Made by a program: the position numbers and the translations under genes. 64,000 nucleotides of DNA, taken from assembly GCA_947631505.1 (NCBI GenBank), contig CANRLR010000008.1:1-64000 (forward strand), read 5' to 3'. The first letter of the stretch is position 1. The number at the start of each line of letters is the position of its first letter. The notes under the pieces were generated by a model that worked only from the letters and a program-made list of their open reading frames with translations, had not been told where the DNA came from and did not search any database. This document shows, piece after piece, positions 25,611-34,499 of this stretch. This DNA is from an uncultured Lachnospiraceae bacterium. Its GTDB lineage: Bacteria; Bacillota; Clostridia; Lachnospirales; Lachnospiraceae.

Positions 25611-26996
25611 TAAGTAATCAGTGCTGTTCTCGTCCTGTTTCTGCAACGCTTTCTTGTCCGAAATTTTCGTAATCTTTTTGGTATCCATATCATAGACTGC
25701 ATACCAAGGATCATATTCCTCAATCTCCGCGTCTATAGCCAACAAAAACGCATTCTCTTTTACAAAAAAATCAACAACATCTACGGCACTCCCACGATAT
25801 ATTGTATCATATGTCTCTTCATAACTATACTTTTTGAAGTATTTACATAACTCAGACAAAGTCTCCAGCTTATCTGCTGACATAGAATAAACCATGACAC
25901 CACTTTTATCTTCAACTACGTTCTTCTTTTCTTTTAATTGTAAATTATACTGGATATAAATTTTATCTTCATCATAATGTACAATATTCTCTATGTCCAG
26001 ACTTTCCACATCTTTGGAATCAACATTTTCTTCCCGGCAAATAAAATCCAGACATTCTTTTCCGTCACAAAATTCCTTTTTCACCTGCTTTTTTACATCA
26101 TACCGGCAAAGCTGGTATCCACATTTCCGGTTCTCTGCAGATGCTTTTACATACCATAAATAAGTTCCATCCGCTGTCATTCCAGTAGAATAGGAGGTAT
26201 CACTGCCAATCCGTTCCAACTCATCAATTACCGTAAGCTCCAATGTATCTTTATTCAGTTGATATAAGTAATTCGGCCTAAAATCCATATAATAAATGTA
26301 GTTCTCGGTTATATAGGCAGAAGGGGCACAGTCAAAGCTGGTATCCTCCTTATAATCTTCGTAAGACATCGTATCCGCAATCTTCTTCGGACAAACTCTC
26401 TCTTTTCCCGTCACCAGATTTAAACAGTGAATCTGAACCTCTCCTTTCACCAGCTTTTTTGATACCGTAACATTTCTTACCGTCAAATAGTACATTTTCT
26501 GTTCACTCACCAGTGCATAGCCCGTTGCACTGCATTTTTTTACAAGACACTCTGTTTGTTCCTTATCTAGAATTTCAGAATTATTTTGGGATACAATCGG
26601 CACGCGATAAATCTTATTCCCGATTCCATAATAAACCCATTCATCGTCCACTGAAATGAGAGAAATGAATTTCTTCGTCTTTATTTCTGTTTTCTTCTCC
26701 TTTTTGCCATCGGGAGAAATCTGACAGATGTAACAGTAGCCATCTTCATCATATAAAACACCATAGAAATATTTTGAACTTTGATATTCCAAATCAATAT
26801 CACCGGAATATTTTCCCTTTTCATCAACCTTTAATCCCTTTGCCTTCTCCGGTCTATTACTCTGTTCGGCAACAGCAGCCCCACTGGCATTTTCTGTACC
26901 GGAAGTCTGTGGGCTATAGACACAACCAGTCAATCCCCCTGTTGCTGCCATCATCAAAACTCCTGCTGCCACTTTTTTCAAAATATTTCTTTTCAT
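25599..26996 (-). CDS. Lipoprotein, probable beta-propeller; paralogue of the next gene
   Basis: 465 residues with a lipobox LTGCVYSPQ (Cys25). The body has repeated strand-rich blocks such as ENYIYYMDFRPNYLYQLNKDTLELTVID and DDEWVYYGIGNKIYRVPIVS, like DUF5050-type propellers of Clostridia. No enzyme motif is visible. AGAGGGGGG precedes the ATG. It lies 17 bases behind a paralogue with about half of residues alike and shares its promoter; the pair arose by tandem duplication. Exposed on the cell surface; ligand unknown. Confidence 0.8.
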   Translation of the reverse strand: MKRNILKKVAAGVLMMAATGGLTGCVYSPQTSGTENASGAAVAEQSNRPEKAKGLKVDEKGKYSGDIDLEYQSSKYFYGVLYDEDGYCYICQISPDGKKEKKTEIKTKKFISLISVDDEWVYYGIGNKIYRVPIVSQNNSEILDKEQTECLVKKCSATGYALVSEQKMYYLTVRNVTVSKKLVKGEVQIHCLNLVTGKERVCPKKIADTMSYEDYKEDTSFDCAPSAYITENYIYYMDFRPNYLYQLNKDTLELTVIDELERIGSDTSYSTGMTADGTYLWYVKASAENRKCGYQLCRYDVKKQVKKEFCDGKECLDFICREENVDSKDVESLDIENIVHYDEDKIYIQYNLQLKEKKNVVEDKSGVMVYSMSADKLETLSELCKYFKKYSYEETYDTIYRGSAVDVVDFFVKENAFLLAIDAEIEEYDPWYAVYDMDTKKITKISDKKALQKQDENSTDYLLRQ

Positions 26997-27012
26997 TTCT
27001 TCCCCCCTCTTT

Positions 27013-28461
27013 CTAATACTTCACTGTTCCTCCCTGTTTTATAAATCGTTTATCAATTTTCTTTTCCAATTTGTATCCCTTCTTATCTGAAATTTTTTTG
27101 ATTTTTTTCGATGCCATATCGTAAATGGCATACCAAGAATCATATTCACCAGCCTCTCCTGTTTCAACACACAATAAAAACTGCTGTTCTTTTTCCAAAT
27201 ACCCCTCCATAAATACTTCTGATTCTATTTCATTCCCTCCCACGTCACAACTATGCTTTCTGTAGTATTTACATAATTCAGGCAAGGTCTTCATCTGACC
27301 TGCTGACAAAGAATAAACGATAACCCCCGTTCTATATTCATACATTTTTTTATTTATGATTGGGCCTACTTCATACTCAATATATAACTTATCTTCATCA
27401 AAATGTACAATATCCTCTATATCAACATAATCGATGTCCTTGATATTCACATTCTCTTGTTTACAAATTACCTCCAAACATTCTTCTTCCGTGCAGACCA
27501 CTTGTTTCCTCTGCTCTTTCACATCATACCGGCATATTTCATATGCCTCGTTTTTACCTTCACCGACTATTTTGATATACCATATATATGCACCGTTCTC
27601 CGCAATTTCTAACGAATAGTCACCATACTCACATTCTTCTGGCTCCAAAGCATCAATCACAGAAAGTTCCAGCGTATCTTTATCCAACTGATACAGTTTA
27701 TTCGGATAAAAATCCATATAGTAGATATAGTTCTCTGTTATATAATAACTAGGATAGCACTCTATTTCCTGACCGCTCTCATAGCCCTCACAATCCTCCG
27801 AATTCAGGATTTTCTTTGGGCAGAGCCTCTCTTCTCCGGTCACCAGATTCAGACAATGAATCTGAATATCCTCTTTTACCATTTTTTTAGAAGCCGTAAT
27901 ATTTTCCTCTGTCATATAATACAATTTCTGATCGTCTACGAATGCGGCATCCACCTTGCAGTTTTTAACTACGCACTCCTTTTTTTCTATGTCTAAACTT
28001 TCGGATTTCTTCTTTTCCACAATCGGTACACGGTAAATCTTTCTGCCGATTCCATAGTATATCCAGTCACGGTCCACGGAAACCAAAGAAATGTCAGCCA
28101 CACTCTTTATTCCTGTTTTTTTCATTTTCCTGCCATCCGGCGTAATCTGGAAAATATGGCAATAACTGGCATATCGATAACGATAGACCACATAAAAAGC
28201 TCTTGCGCTCTGCATGTCTAAATCAATGAGGTCGGAATATTTCCCTCCTGCCTCATATTTCAAGCTCGCCGTTTTCCCGGCTTTTTTTTCCTCTTTCTTT
28301 CCGGATTCCTGCCCCTTCTTCTCCCCTTTTGATACAGCAGCCCCACTGGCATTATCGGTACCAGAAGTCTGTGGTATATAGGCTTCACAAGCCGTTAAAG
28401 TTCCCGCTGTCATAACCAGTGCTATAACTCCTGCCATACATTTTTTCATCCATTGTCTCAT
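27013..28461 (-). CDS. Lipoprotein, probable beta-propeller (first of tandem pair)
   Basis: 482 residues; lipobox LTACEAYIPQ (Cys25), then the shared SGT(D/E)NASGAAV segment, a Lys-rich linker, and the same propeller-like repeats as its paralogue (ENYIYYMDFYPNKLYQLDKDTLELSVID). First gene of the two-gene operon, behind a near-consensus promoter with two operator-like sites. Function unknown; strong inducible control suggests a stress or ligand response. Confidence 0.8.
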   Translation of the reverse strand: MRQWMKKCMAGVIALVMTAGTLTACEAYIPQTSGTDNASGAAVSKGEKKGQESGKKEEKKAGKTASLKYEAGGKYSDLIDLDMQSARAFYVVYRYRYASYCHIFQITPDGRKMKKTGIKSVADISLVSVDRDWIYYGIGRKIYRVPIVEKKKSESLDIEKKECVVKNCKVDAAFVDDQKLYYMTEENITASKKMVKEDIQIHCLNLVTGEERLCPKKILNSEDCEGYESGQEIECYPSYYITENYIYYMDFYPNKLYQLDKDTLELSVIDALEPEECEYGDYSLEIAENGAYIWYIKIVGEGKNEAYEICRYDVKEQRKQVVCTEEECLEVICKQENVNIKDIDYVDIEDIVHFDEDKLYIEYEVGPIINKKMYEYRTGVIVYSLSAGQMKTLPELCKYYRKHSCDVGGNEIESEVFMEGYLEKEQQFLLCVETGEAGEYDSWYAIYDMASKKIKKISDKKGYKLEKKIDKRFIKQGGTVKY

Positions 28462-28526
28462 CTTTCACTCACTCCTCATAATCTGCCATACCATTTACAA
28501 TTCAAACATTTTACTATGATAAGAAA

Positions 28527-28572
28527 TTTACTCTGTAAACCTTATTATAGTGCCAGAAGTTTACTCTGTCAA
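28527..28572 (-). promoter_or_regulatory. Strong promoter with twin operators for the lipoprotein pair
   Basis: Minus strand TTGACA (28567-28572), 17-base spacer, TATAAT (28544-28549), a perfect consensus. The sequence TTTACTCTGTCAA (28560-28572) covers the -35 box and TTTACTCTGTAAA, a TTTAC-n3-GTAAA palindrome, recurs at 28527-28539 over the start region, 33 bases (three helical turns) apart. This is the layout of a repressor-controlled promoter, perhaps TetR-like. Confidence 0.7.
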
Positions 28573-29778
28573 TCATTTTTTTTGTTTTTTATCCGTCTTT
28601 TCCTGTTGTAAGATAATATGCTTTATTTCGCGTAACGAAAGTCCTTTTTCCCTTGCAAGCTCTGCTAAATCATCATATTCTAATTTTTCTCTCAATACGC
28701 CATAGCCCTCTGTCTTTTTTACATGAACCTCTCCCAGCACAGTCTGCCGGCGTTCTGTTTCCCGTTTCAAACCATAGCGTCTGCATGTATACTCCCGGAC
28801 ACCAAGCGTTGTTGTATGCTGGAACATAAGCTGTAAAAATTTCTCTTTATCTTCGTTTCTGCACATGCAGGTCAAAAGAATTCCCGGACGGTTCTTCTTC
28901 ATTTGGACACTGGAAGTATAGACATCCAATGCTCCGGCCTTCATAAAGAGCGTTGTGGCAAAGCCGATTTCTTCCGGCGTCATATCATCCAAATTACAAC
29001 AGAGTTCTACAATGACATCCATTGCCTCTTCCTGTTCCCCCAGCATAACACGAACACAATTTGCCATAACATAGTCTCTCTTTCCCATTCCATATCCGGT
29101 CTTCTTCACTTTCATAACGGGCATCTCACCAAATTCTTTGACAAAATATCTGAGCAGAGCCGCTCCTGTCGGCGTACACAATTCCCCCTGAATGCTGCCG
29201 CCATATATCGGAATATCCTGCAAAAGATAAGCAGCTGCCGGTGCCGGAACGGGTAAAATTCCATGAGCACAGTGAACGTGTCCGCTTCCCACATGTACGG
29301 GCGATGCCACAATCGAATCCGGTGCCAGTTCTTCCATCAATAGGCAGACACCGACCACATCTGCCACTGCATCCATCGTCCCCACTTCGTGAAAGTGAAT
29401 CTGTTCTACCGGCTTACCGTGAACATGACCCTCTGCCTCCGCAATCAGACGATACACTGCTATTGCATCGTTCCTTACCTTATCTGACACCGGTAAATGA
29501 GACAGGATATGTTCCATATCCGCCATACCGGTATGATGATGACTGTGCGAATGTACTTCATCCTGACTTTCCTCTTCTTTTCCATCCACTGTCACTTTCA
29601 TATGGGTTCCCGTAATCCCACATTTTACAGCATCTTCCCTTTGCAGTCGAATACCGGGAATGCCAAGGGCATTAAAACGTTTCACAAAATCTTCCGGCTC
29701 CGGATGAAGTTCCGACAGTGCCGCCATCAGCATATCCCCTGCTGCTCCCATACTGCATTCAATATATAAGGTCTTCAT
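28573..29778 (-). CDS. larC: Nickel-pincer cofactor synthase LarC (nickel insertion)
   Basis: 401 residues. LarC uses CTP to insert nickel into the bis-thiocarboxylated pyridinium mononucleotide. Hallmarks: the start MKTLYIECSMGAAGDMLMAAL, the His-rich nickel-handling stretch VHSHSHHHTGM, QIHFHEVGTMDAVADVVG and GELCTPTGAALLRYF. In Lactiplantibacillus plantarum larC is split and joined by frameshift; here it is one continuous frame. Last gene of the eda-AKR-larE-larB-larC operon. Confidence 0.94.
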   Translation of the reverse strand: MKTLYIECSMGAAGDMLMAALSELHPEPEDFVKRFNALGIPGIRLQREDAVKCGITGTHMKVTVDGKEEESQDEVHSHSHHHTGMADMEHILSHLPVSDKVRNDAIAVYRLIAEAEGHVHGKPVEQIHFHEVGTMDAVADVVGVCLLMEELAPDSIVASPVHVGSGHVHCAHGILPVPAPAAAYLLQDIPIYGGSIQGELCTPTGAALLRYFVKEFGEMPVMKVKKTGYGMGKRDYVMANCVRVMLGEQEEAMDVIVELCCNLDDMTPEEIGFATTLFMKAGALDVYTSSVQMKKNRPGILLTCMCRNEDKEKFLQLMFQHTTTLGVREYTCRRYGLKRETERRQTVLGEVHVKKTEGYGVLREKLEYDDLAELAREKGLSLREIKHIILQQEKTDKKQKK

Positions 29779-29804
29779 TCATTCTTACCCCTTTTCCTAT
29801 ATCA

Positions 29805-30551
29805 TTACATATGATTTATCCTGCTCGCCAGATATCCTGCCCCAAAGCCATTGTCAATATTGACAACACTGATTCCGCTGGCACAGGAATTTAACATAGA
29901 AAGAAGTGCCGACAGGCCTCCGAATGAAGCACCATAGCCGACACTGGTCGGTACTGCAATGACCGGGCAGTCCACCAGTCCTCCGATCACACTGGCAAGT
30001 GCCCCCTCCATTCCGGCAATGGCAATAATTACTCTGGCACTCATCAACTCTTCTGCATGGGCAAAAAGCCTGTGGATTCCGGCAACACCCACATCATAAA
30101 GCCGGGTGACCTCATTGCCGAGTACCTCTGCGGTCAGAGCTGCTTCTTCTGCCACCGGCATATCACTCGTTCCCCCTGTGGCTATCACGATTTTGCCTTT
30201 GCCATCCGGTACCGGTCTTTCACCGACAATTCCAATCCCACTGAGGGCATCATAAGTAAAAGACAGTTCTTTTCCCACAAATTCTGCCGCCTCCCTGCTC
30301 ATCCGGGTTATCAGAACCGTCTCCTGATGATTCGCCAAAAGGGTTCTGATAATCGTAAGTATCTGCTCCGGTGTCTTCCCTGCTCCAAAAATTACTTCCG
30401 AAGTACCCTGACGGATTTCCCTATGATAATCTAATTTGGCAAAACCCAAATCCTCAAAAGGTTCCTTTTTCAATTCCAGCACGGCGTTCTCTACACTTAA
30501 TGTTCCCTCTGCCACCTGCTGTAATAATTGCCTTAACCGATTACTTTTCAT
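29805..30551 (-). CDS. larB: Nickel-pincer cofactor synthase LarB (pyridinium dicarboxylate mononucleotide synthase)
   Basis: 248 residues, PurE-like C-terminal domain (VIFGAGKTPEQI, GGTSDMPVAEEAA, IAIAGMEGALASVIGGLVDCPVIAVPTSVGYG). LarB carboxylates and hydrolyses nicotinic acid adenine dinucleotide, the first step to the pincer cofactor. I place the start at 30551, where ATGA overlaps the larE stop and GAGG lies six bases upstream; the frame is open 11 codons earlier. Confidence 0.94.
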   Translation of the reverse strand: MKSNRLRQLLQQVAEGTLSVENAVLELKKEPFEDLGFAKLDYHREIRQGTSEVIFGAGKTPEQILTIIRTLLANHQETVLITRMSREAAEFVGKELSFTYDALSGIGIVGERPVPDGKGKIVIATGGTSDMPVAEEAALTAEVLGNEVTRLYDVGVAGIHRLFAHAEELMSARVIIAIAGMEGALASVIGGLVDCPVIAVPTSVGYGASFGGLSALLSMLNSCASGISVVNIDNGFGAGYLASRINHM

Positions 30552-31393
30552 AATTTCCTCAATTCTATGGATTCCGATTTCCATTTTTTGTTTTCAGGCA
30601 AGTTCTCATTCATGCTTCCGGTACGGTACCCCTGCAAATCCAGTGACACATAAGAAAAACCATAAGATTTTAACTGATTCACAAGCTCTGTCCGGACATC
30701 CTCCTCCAGCACACGAAAAAAATCTTCCGGCAATATTTCAAGTCTTGCCAGATCTTTATGTATTCTTACCCGGAACTGCTTTAAGCCATAGGCAAAGAGC
30801 AACTCCTCTGCCTTTTCTGCCTGATACAGTTTCTCTTTTGTGATCTCTTCCCCGTAAGGAAACCGGGATGCCAGACAGGCAAAAGATGGTTTCGACCATG
30901 TAGGCAGATTCATCTGCTTTGATAACTGCCGGATTTCCTCTTTCGTTAAATTCGCTTTCCGAAGCGGACTTATCACATGCAGTTCAGATATTGCCCGGTG
31001 TCCCGGACGATAATCCTTATTGTCATCCATATTCGATCCCTCTGCCACAGAAATGATATTATTTTGTTCTGCTACATGTATGATCTTTTCAAAAATTGTT
31101 TTCTTACAATAATAACAGCGTTCCGATGGATTCTCGGTAAAGTGTGGAATATCCTCCACTTCTACATGGCATAGAACATAAGGAATTCCCAGCTTCTCAC
31201 AAAATTGTACTGCTTCCTTTTGCTCTCTCTTTGGAAAGGCACTTGACTGCACCATGACAGCAAGAACTCCATCGCCCAATATATCATAAGCGGTTTTTAA
31301 TAAAAAGGTAGAATCTACTCCGCCGGAATAGGCAACTGCCACCTTTTGTAAATGACGGAGTTCTTCCTGTAAGACTTCCTTTTTATGCTGCAC
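30548..31393 (-). CDS. larE: ATP-dependent sulfur transferase LarE
   Basis: 281 residues, PP-loop ATPase with AYSGGVDSTFLLKTA at the N-terminus and the LarE block WSKPSFACLASRFPYGEEIT. The Cys in that block is in the position of the Cys that L. plantarum LarE sacrifices as sulfur donor. It sulfurates both carboxylates of the LarB product. Starts 19 bases after the aldo/keto reductase gene and overlaps larB, so it is mid-operon. Confidence 0.94.
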   Translation of the reverse strand: MQHKKEVLQEELRHLQKVAVAYSGGVDSTFLLKTAYDILGDGVLAVMVQSSAFPKREQKEAVQFCEKLGIPYVLCHVEVEDIPHFTENPSERCYYCKKTIFEKIIHVAEQNNIISVAEGSNMDDNKDYRPGHRAISELHVISPLRKANLTKEEIRQLSKQMNLPTWSKPSFACLASRFPYGEEITKEKLYQAEKAEELLFAYGLKQFRVRIHKDLARLEILPEDFFRVLEEDVRTELVNQLKSYGFSYVSLDLQGYRTGSMNENLPENKKWKSESIELRKL

Positions 31394-31412
31394 TTGGCAT
31401 CCCTCTCTCTTT

Positions 31413-32552
31413 CTACCAGCTTGCCGGCTGATTCATCCGTGTCACAAAATCACTCATTACTTCTGAAATCTTAATCTGCTGAGGACATACTGCCTCACAG
31501 CTGCGGCAGCCGATACAAGCGTGAGGACGCTCTTCCTCTTTCATGGCACCGACTCCCATCTGTGTGATGAACCCATTATTAAATTTTAACTCATTGTACA
31601 TAAACAGCAGATTGGGAATATCCAGATGCTGAGGACAGTGAGCTGTACAGTAACGGCAGGAGGTACAGGGAAGAATATCTAACATGCTCTCTGTGATTTC
31701 TTCGATTACTTTCATCTCATCCGCCTTTAAAGGCTTATTCTCTGCAAAGGTCGCAATGTTTTCTTTTAACTGTTCCATATCAGACATTCCGGAAAGCGTA
31801 ACGGTTACTGTCGGAATGGTCTGCAAAAATCGGAATCCCCAGGCGGGAATCCCTTCGTCCGGGCGGAACTCTTTCATTTTTTGTTCAAATTCATCTGCCA
31901 CACTTGCCAGCTTTCCGCCGCGAAGAGGCTCCATGACCCAAACCGGAATATGATACTCCTTTAACAGCTCTACTTTCTTATCCGCCTCCTGCAATTTCCA
32001 ATCTAAGTAATTCAGCTGAATTTGGCAAAATTCCATTTCTGTCCCATATTTCTCCAAGAACTTTCTCATAATATCCACTCGTCCATGGGCAGAAAAACCA
32101 AGATGTTTGATGCGTCCGTTCTTCTTCTGCTTTATCAGATAATCATAAATTCCGTATTTCTCATCCAGATACTGCTCTATATTCATCTCGCAGACATTGT
32201 GGAACAGATAAAAATCAAAATATTCCATTCCCGTTTTTTTCAACTGCTCTTCAAAAATCTCCTCCACCTTATTCATGTTAGACAAATCATATCCGGGGAA
32301 TTTGTCAGCAAGATAAAATCTATCTCTCGGATACTTCGCCAATACTTTTCCCATTACAATTTCAGATTTTCCATCATGATAGCCATAGGCAGTATCGTAA
32401 TAATTAATTCCCTGCTCCATAGCGTACGCCACCATTTCCTCTGTCTTTTTTTCATCGATTGCACTTGCCGGTCTGCCATCGACCGTAGGTAATCTCATGG
32501 CTCCCATTCCTAATGCAGATAATCGGATACCTTGAAAATCTTTGTATAACAC
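31413..32552 (-). CDS. Aldo/keto reductase with C-terminal 4Fe-4S ferredoxin domain
   Basis: 379 residues from a GTG start behind AAAGGAGG. Residues 1-280 form an AKR barrel (catalytic-type Asp/Tyr in INYYDTAYGYHDGKSE, Lys in FYLADKF). The tail has two cluster motifs: CTSCRYCTAHCPQ and CIGCRSCEAVCPQ. It should reduce or oxidise a carbonyl/alcohol with electrons shared with iron-sulfur clusters. It lies between an aldolase and lar genes, so a hydroxy acid or sugar acid substrate is plausible but unproven. Confidence 0.92.
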   Translation of the reverse strand: MLYKDFQGIRLSALGMGAMRLPTVDGRPASAIDEKKTEEMVAYAMEQGINYYDTAYGYHDGKSEIVMGKVLAKYPRDRFYLADKFPGYDLSNMNKVEEIFEEQLKKTGMEYFDFYLFHNVCEMNIEQYLDEKYGIYDYLIKQKKNGRIKHLGFSAHGRVDIMRKFLEKYGTEMEFCQIQLNYLDWKLQEADKKVELLKEYHIPVWVMEPLRGGKLASVADEFEQKMKEFRPDEGIPAWGFRFLQTIPTVTVTLSGMSDMEQLKENIATFAENKPLKADEMKVIEEITESMLDILPCTSCRYCTAHCPQHLDIPNLLFMYNELKFNNGFITQMGVGAMKEEERPHACIGCRSCEAVCPQQIKISEVMSDFVTRMNQPASW

Positions 32553-32585
32553 ACCATATACCTCCTTTCATCGTCATCTTAATCT

Positions 32586-33224
32586 TCATTCTTCCTCACG
32601 GATTTTCTTTACCAGTTCCACCGCTCCTTTTGCTGCTGCTGTCACGGACTCATAGTCCCCTTCCTTTGCCGGTTTTGTAATCCAGCTTCCGCCACAACAG
32701 ATTACTTTTGGAAAAGTTAAGTAATCGCTGATATTTTCAAGGGATATTCCTCCGGTCGGCATAAACCGGATATTCGGATATGGCTCTGACATAGCTTTTA
32801 ATAGTTTCAAGCCTCCTGCTGCCTCCGCCGGAAAAAACTTGACAATATCCAGACCACAGGATAACGCTAATTGAATATCACTCGGCGTCATACATCCCGG
32901 TATGATCGGAACTCCTTTTTTTATACAATATTCGATAACTTCTTTCGTACTGTCTGGACTTACGATAAAGGCAGCTCCTGCCTCTAATGCTTTATCTGTC
33001 TGTTCAACGGTAAGCACCGTTCCGGCACCAAGCAATGCCTCGGGACAAATCTCTTTCATTGCCTGAATGGCCTCTGCTGCTGCTTCTGTGCGAAATGTTA
33101 CCTCTGCTGCTAAAAGCCCTCCCTCCTTGAGAGCTTTCATAATTTTTATTCCCTGTGCAGCACTTTCTACCGTCACAACAGGAATAATTCCTGTTTCTGC
33201 AATTTTTTCCATTACCGGATTCAT
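32586..33224 (-). CDS. eda: KHG/KDPG aldolase
   Basis: 212 residues from MNPVMEKIAETGIIPVV, behind AAAGGGG; the frame opens eight codons earlier without a site. Class I aldolase splitting 2-keto-3-deoxy-6-phosphogluconate or 4-hydroxy-2-oxoglutarate. Catalytic Glu in AAEVTFRTEAA, Schiff-base Lys in GLDIVKFFPAEAAGG, plus MPTGGISLENI. Promoter TTGTGA-16-TATAAT at 33265-33292 overlaps the preceding terminator. First gene of the lar operon; 33 bases to the next start. Confidence 0.94.
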   Translation of the reverse strand: MNPVMEKIAETGIIPVVTVESAAQGIKIMKALKEGGLLAAEVTFRTEAAAEAIQAMKEICPEALLGAGTVLTVEQTDKALEAGAAFIVSPDSTKEVIEYCIKKGVPIIPGCMTPSDIQLALSCGLDIVKFFPAEAAGGLKLLKAMSEPYPNIRFMPTGGISLENISDYLTFPKVICCGGSWITKPAKEGDYESVTAAAKGAVELVKKIREEE

Positions 33225-33291
33225 TTTTGTCCAACCCCTTTCTTCCATTCGTTCTCTTATGTTTATTATAACATTTTTCTAACAATTCACA

Positions 33292-33328
33292 ACACAAAAG
33301 CGTCGCAAAAAAAACGACGCTTTTGTGT
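33292..33328 (-). terminator. Perfect 14-bp hairpin ending the ABC operon
   Basis: ACACAAAAGCGTCG / CGACGCTTTTGTGT with a loop of nine bases (T8 and G on the minus strand). It follows the last gene of the six-gene operon by about 60 bases. The GCGTCG...CGACGC core is shared with the repeats at 60007-60174. Confidence 0.75.
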
Positions 33329-33390
33329 ACAGATATATTACTCTATGCAAGACTGTTTTTGCTGCATATTCTAAACCATCCCATTCATTT

Positions 33391-33810
33391 TTACTCGAAC
33401 AAATCACTTCTGGCAAAAATGCATCCTTCGTGCGTCGTAGTAAATAATAAAGGAAGTGAATTATCATCAAAGAAAGAAATATCATTATCTCCAAAGGATG
33501 TTTCTTCCACTACATCTCCCTTATCCTCCGTAGTATAAAGCAGACAGAAGGTTTCAAATTTTCTCAAGTATTTGTAAATCTCAGGAACCGACTCTATTTT
33601 ATACACTTGCCGCTTTTGAGAACTTTTTGTCCCCCACCATTTATTTCTTTGGGTTACTGACACAACACTATTTTGAAAATGTCCAACAAAGCTTTCATCA
33701 TCCGAAACAAGCACATATTCTATCCATTTGCACTTCTTCTCCAGCATGTTAAGCACACGGAGATATTCGTCATGGCAATTCAATTTCCCGGAATAATCAA
33801 TTAATTTCAT
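33391..33810 (-). CDS. Uncharacterised 139-residue protein, last gene of the ABC operon
   Basis: Soluble, acidic at its C-terminus, with no signal peptide and no family I know. Features include KWIEYVLVSDDESFVGHFQN, a basic patch RNKWWGTKSSQKRQ, and an Asp-rich end GDNDISFFDDNSLPLLF. GAAGGAGG lies well placed before the ATG. It starts 44 bases after the ATPase and ahead of the operon's terminator, so it is expressed with the exporter. A cytoplasmic partner, regulator or immunity factor is possible; none is shown. Confidence 0.7.
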   Translation of the reverse strand: MKLIDYSGKLNCHDEYLRVLNMLEKKCKWIEYVLVSDDESFVGHFQNSVVSVTQRNKWWGTKSSQKRQVYKIESVPEIYKYLRKFETFCLLYTTEDKGDVVEETSFGDNDISFFDDNSLPLLFTTTHEGCIFARSDLFE

Positions 33811-33854
33811 TTATTTGCAGCCTCCTTCCCAACACTACAACTTATGTAAGCATA

Positions 33855-34499
33855 CTATATGCTAGGTTTTTCACTGCTTACTATCCCTTTGTCAAAATAA
33901 TAAATTTCATCACATAGTACCTCAATGTCCTCATTATTATGGCTTGCAATAATAATCAATTTCCCCTGTTCCTTCTGTTTCATAATTACCTTACGGATTT
34001 CCCGGACACCATCATGGTCCAGACCATTCATCGGCTCATCTAACAAAAGCAAGTCGGGATCTTCCATCAACGCCTGTGCCAATCCCAGTCTTTGCTTCAT
34101 ACCAAGCGAATACTTTTTCACATGCTGCTTACTATCTGCGTCCAGACCGACAAGTTCAATCGTATCTTTTATTTCTTTCTCTCCAATTTTTCCCTTAATC
34201 ATCGCAAGCAATTTCAGGTTCTTATACCCGGAATAATCCGGCAAAAAGCCTGGATTCTCAATAATCGCACCCACATTTTCCGGAGCTGCAAGGTCTTTTC
34301 CGATTTGTTTGCCATCGATATAGACCGCACCATCCGTAGGATATACGAACCCTAAAATATGTTTCATGAGCATCGTCTTTCCGGAACCGTTTCTCCCGAC
34401 AAAACCATATATTTTCCCTGACTCCATTTCGATTGAAATGTGATTCAGAACAACCTTATCCCCATATTTTTTTGATAACTCCTTAATTTCCATTTTCAT
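33855..34499 (-). CDS. ABC transporter ATP-binding subunit
   Basis: 214 residues, short for the class. Walker A GRNGSGKTMLMKHIL, signature YSLGMKQRLGLAQAL, Walker B DPDLLLLDEPMNGLD, switch His in IASHNNEDI. The type resembles bacteriocin-immunity and BcrA-like exporters. Its start lies 17 bases inside the preceding permease gene, behind GGAGG. Confidence 0.93.
   Translation of the reverse strand: MKMEIKELSKKYGDKVVLNHISIEMESGKIYGFVGRNGSGKTMLMKHILGFVYPTDGAVYIDGKQIGKDLAAPENVGAIIENPGFLPDYSGYKNLKLLAMIKGKIGEKEIKDTIELVGLDADSKQHVKKYSLGMKQRLGLAQALMEDPDLLLLDEPMNGLDHDGVREIRKVIMKQKEQGKLIIIASHNNEDIEVLCDEIYYFDKGIVSSEKPSI

Noticed and set aside
28573-29778. Possible programmed frameshift in larC as in L. 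plantarum
   Set aside because: The gene is one uninterrupted 401-codon frame covering both halves.
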